The position numbers and the translations under genes were made by a program. A stretch of 64,000 nucleotides of DNA, taken from NCBI GenBank assembly GCA_036521075.1, contig DATDIL010000062.1:15430-79429 (forward strand), read 5' to 3'. The notes beneath the pieces are model-generated. The model was not told the DNA's origin. It worked only from the letters and a program-made list of their open reading frames with translations, and made no database searches. Origin of the DNA: DAIDKA01 sp036521075 (GTDB taxonomy: Bacteria > Pseudomonadota > Gammaproteobacteria > Steroidobacterales > Steroidobacteraceae). Shown piece by piece: positions 62,178 through 64,000 of the stretch (position 1 is its first letter; the number at the start of each line of letters is the position of its first letter).

Positions 62178-62199
62178 AGTCTGCGTGTGATCCACGTGT
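62178..62199 (+). repeat. Short interspersed repeat D
   Basis: CTGCGTGTGATCCACGTGTGAA, close to copies A and B, lies about 55 bp from the tRNA-Gly scar and just upstream of the second TA operon. Confidence 0.45.
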
Positions 62200-62235
62200 G
62201 AATCCGCCCCACTTCCTTGATGATCGCATGAGTTA

Positions 62236-62256
62236 GTGTACACTATTGGTGTACAC
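62236..62256. promoter_or_regulatory. Operator of the Phd/PIN operon
   Basis: The self-complementary octamer GTGTACAC occurs twice (62236-62243 and 62249-62256) with a 5-bp spacer, making a larger perfect palindromic arrangement. It lies just upstream of the antitoxin gene. Phd-type antitoxins bind paired palindromes of this kind. Confidence 0.8.
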
Positions 62257-62290
62257 ACATGCTCTCGCAGTGAGCATGAATGAGATCATC

Positions 62291-62521
62291 ATGAAACACA
62301 TCGGCATCAAGCAGGCCCGCCAGGAACTGCCGGATCTCATCGACCGCGCCGAGGCCGGAGAGGAGATCGTGATCACGCGCCTGGGCAAACCGGTGGCGAA
62401 AATCATGGCGATTCCGCGCGCGCCCAAGGCGCTACCCTCACTCGCACAGTTCAGGCAGGCCCTGGGCAAGAGTGGAACACCTGCCGCGGAACTCCTGCGC
62501 GGCGAGCGCGATGGCCGTTGA
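62291..62521 (+). CDS. Phd/YefM-type antitoxin
   Basis: This protein of about 76 residues likely starts at ATG 62291 (ATG 62276 is also in frame). MKHIGIKQARQELPDLIDRA followed by EAGEEIVITRLGKPVAKI is the classic Phd/YefM N-terminal DNA-binding fold. The C-terminal tail (LAQFRQALGKSGTPAAELLRGERDG) would bind the toxin. It overlaps the PIN gene by 11 bp and probably represses the operon through the GTGTACAC operator. Confidence 0.92.
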   Translation: MKHIGIKQARQELPDLIDRAEAGEEIVITRLGKPVAKIMAIPRAPKALPSLAQFRQALGKSGTPAAELLRGERDGR

Positions 62522-62954
62522 AAGCGCCTACATCGATACCAGCGTGCTGGGTGCTTACTACTGCCCGGAGCCGCTGAGTCTCGCGGCGGAGTCCGCTTTG
62601 CGAGATGTTGAAGTTCCGGTCATCAGCAATCTGAGCCTGGTGGAATTTGGCTCTCTGGTTTCGCGCAAACGTCAGCTGAAGGAACTGGATGCAGGCGGGG
62701 CATCCCAAATCCTCGGCACGTTCAACGCACATGCCTGCGGAGGCTCCTACCAACGCATAGCGATTGGCGCCGAACACTTCATCAGGGCGCAGCAGCTAGT
62801 AGAAGCGGCAACCGCGCTCCGCACATTTGATGCACTGCATTTGGCCGCTGCCTTGATTGCGGAAATCCCGATCCTTACAGCAGATGGTCAACTGGCCGCC
62901 GCGGCGAAGAAACTCAAGGCGCGCGTGATTCTCGTCGCATGCGCGCGCAGGTAA
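62511..62954 (+). CDS. PIN-domain ribonuclease toxin
   Basis: This 147-residue toxin starts at ATG 62511, inside the antitoxin gene. The PIN acidic residues are Asp9 (SAYIDTSVLGAYY), Glu45 (NLSLVEFGSLVSRK), Asp107 (RTFDALHLAAAL) and Asp125 (ILTADGQLAAAA). Together with the Phd-type antitoxin it forms a complete type II pair. Confidence 0.92.
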   Translation: MAVESAYIDTSVLGAYYCPEPLSLAAESALRDVEVPVISNLSLVEFGSLVSRKRQLKELDAGGASQILGTFNAHACGGSYQRIAIGAEHFIRAQQLVEAATALRTFDALHLAAALIAEIPILTADGQLAAAAKKLKARVILVACARR

Positions 62955-62965
62955 GGTGCACGGTG

Positions 62966-63230
62966 ATGGGTTCGACGTTCGATCCCGACAAGGACGCCGC
63001 CAATATCGTCGAGCACGGCCTGTCGCTGGTTGTGGGCGAAGCTGTACTGAACGATCCGCTAGGTGGATGATTCCTCTGATCAGACGCTCATCAACGAAGC
63101 GCTCGGGCAGCACGTAGGCACGGCCGAAAAGCCGATTACAGCCGAGCAGGTGCGGAAGATCGTTCGCGACGAGCTAGCGCCCGAGCGGACATTGCCTCAT
63201 TCAAGCCGTGGCACACGCTCAAACATGGGC
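62966..63230 (+). pseudogene. BrnT toxin / antitoxin remnants fused by deletion
   Basis: From ATG 62966 the frame reads GSTFDPDKDAANIVEHGLS then a stop at 63070, matching only the first 30 residues of BrnT-type toxins. The overlapping +1 frame continues DQTLINEALGQHVGTAEKP then ITAEQVRKIVRDEL, which resembles the end of a CopG/BrnA-type antitoxin. The middle of both genes is missing, so this is a collapsed TA operon. Confidence 0.6.
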
Positions 63231-64000
63231 CGAGTGTCGGTCGAAACTCGCGGACGCGGTTAGGTGCACCGATGATGACGAGGTTGCCGACTCTTTCTTC
63301 TTCGCCGCCTCGATGGCGGCGAGGTACATCTGCCGGCCGGCTTCCCTGGACATCTCGCCGACATAGCCGAGATCGCGCCGCGCCGCGCTATCATCGATTG
63401 TGAACTCGCGGCCGATCATTCGCACCAAGGAGCGCGACAGGGGCGGGTCCCCCTTCTTGAATGTCAACGCTGCGAAGATTTCCATGAACCGGCCAATGGT
63501 GAAGGCCAGCCAGTACGGCATCGACCGTAGACCGTCGATGGACACGCCCTGCGTGTTGGCAATCAGGCTGATAAACTCGCGGAATGTCTTAACTGCCTGA
63601 TCGCGAATGAAGTACGCGCGACCGCCTTGCCCGTTTTCAAGGGCGCGTTGAACAGCCTCGACGAGGTTGACGACGTGGGCGGTGGCGAACGGGTAGTCGC
63701 CCCGGTCGATGAACGCGAACTGCCCGGACGAGATGGCCCGTGGAAGCTGCTTGCTAAAGCTATCGCCCGGCCCCCACAGCGCCGGTGGACGAAGCGCGAC
63801 CGTTCGGAAGCCAGGCTTGTTTGCGGCGAGGACCACTTCCTCAGCCTGCGCCTTGCTGGCTAGGTAGCCCGAGAAGCTTTGCGGATAGGTACGTGCACTT
63901 TCATCGGCATTGCAGATGCGGGAACCGCGATCGTCCATGATTACACCGGCCGCACTGATGTGGACGAACGTCTTCGCGCCAGCCTGCTGCGCGGCTCGCA
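63219..64000 (-). CDS. NAD-dependent epimerase/dehydratase (extended SDR), partial at the window edge
   Basis: The 5' part lies beyond the window; upstream codons continue in frame to 64000 (RAAQQAGAKTFVHISAAGVIMDD). Visible features are the active-site YLASK (Tyr-x-x-x-Lys) in SFSGYLASKAQAEEVVLAAN, RPPALWGPGDSFSKQL, FAFIDRGDYPFATAHVVNLVEAVQRALE, and an SDR C-terminus (FREFISLIANTQGVSI...TIDDSAARRDLGYVG). This subgroup includes 3-beta-hydroxysteroid-dehydrogenase-like proteins. The N-terminal Rossmann glycine motif cannot be checked. Confidence 0.88.
   Translation of the reverse strand, partial: RAAQQAGAKTFVHISAAGVIMDDRGSRICNADESARTYPQSFSGYLASKAQAEEVVLAANKPGFRTVALRPPALWGPGDSFSKQLPRAISSGQFAFIDRGDYPFATAHVVNLVEAVQRALENGQGGRAYFIRDQAVKTFREFISLIANTQGVSIDGLRSMPYWLAFTIGRFMEIFAALTFKKGDPPLSRSLVRMIGREFTIDDSAARRDLGYVGEMSREAGRQMYLAAIEAAKKKESATSSSSVHLTASASFDRHSAHV

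Larger units (their letters stand above)
61720..62235. other. Intergenic stretch holding a tRNA-Gly scar and repeat D
   Basis: No protein-coding gene is recognised. Apart from the tRNA-like segment at 62097-62122, the short repeat near 62178 and the operator region beyond, I see only short, unsupported frames. Confidence 0.4.

Noticed and set aside
62097..62190. Complete tRNA gene on the minus strand
   Set aside because: Only the 3' end matches. No anticodon or D arm can be built from the upstream sequence and the T-stem is mismatched.
1..64000. CRISPR array or complete insertion sequence
   Set aside because: No regularly spaced repeats with spacers and no transposase frame with terminal inverted repeats was found by eye.

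Overview
The window looks like a chromosomal segment of a GC-rich gammaproteobacterium, probably of the Steroidobacteraceae/Nevskiales type. That is an inference from gene content: several winged-helix/TPR regulators, DUF6152 proteins with their secreted partner, a FecI/FecR pair, YaeQ, and TonB-box-like secreted proteins. There is no rRNA operon, no CRISPR array, no complete insertion sequence and no phage block. The region is accessory in character, with many single-gene transcription units, paralogous modules and decayed genes.

Layout: 0.2-10 kb holds an rsgA remnant, an M13 metallopeptidase, a DUF4382 lipoprotein, an unusual APH-fold protein, a membrane protein, yaeQ, a VOC protein behind an ArsR remnant, and a helix-turn-helix protein. 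10.4-12.3 kb has a second VOC protein and a type IB DNA topoisomerase. 12.4-18.6 kb is an ECF sigma/FecR operon followed by three exported proteins that carry TonB-box-like N-termini but are not beta-barrel receptors; two of them are tandemly duplicated TPR proteins. 18.6-28.2 kb carries an SDR, cupin-like and NTF2-like proteins, a serine hydrolase, a PadR/membrane protein pair, gamma-glutamyltransferase, a PHB-depolymerase-like esterase and a GFA protein. At 28.6 kb an aromatic-rich leader peptide and a terminator hairpin precede a DAHP synthase, a classical attenuator architecture. 30-33 kb and 53-56 kb hold two paralogous modules in which a winged-helix/TPR regulator diverges from a multi-pass membrane protein; 45-49 kb holds a third such regulator diverging from a DUF6152 module.

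33-43.6 kb holds hydrolases, a frameshifted acyl-CoA synthetase, an arginyl-tRNA synthetase, a BlaI-type repressor with an M56 peptidase whose sensor domain is an ankyrin-repeat domain, a DUF1206 protein and a DUF393-LMF1 fusion. 49.3-51.4 kb is a TetR repressor (nested perfect palindromes at its start) overlapping an Lnt-like nitrilase-fold membrane protein. 56-63.3 kb contains two VapBC-type toxin-antitoxin pairs plus TA remnants, two FtsX permeases, a hydrolase, a tRNA-Gly 3'-end scar that looks like an integration site, and a partial epimerase running off the right edge.

The most notable systems are: (1) the FecIR operon driving TonB-box-tagged TPR proteins; (2) the BlaI/M56-ankyrin sensor pair; (3) the aromatic amino acid attenuator; (4) the family of winged-helix/TPR regulators, in which the membrane-spanning members end in a conserved Cys pair and share a 15-bp upstream element.
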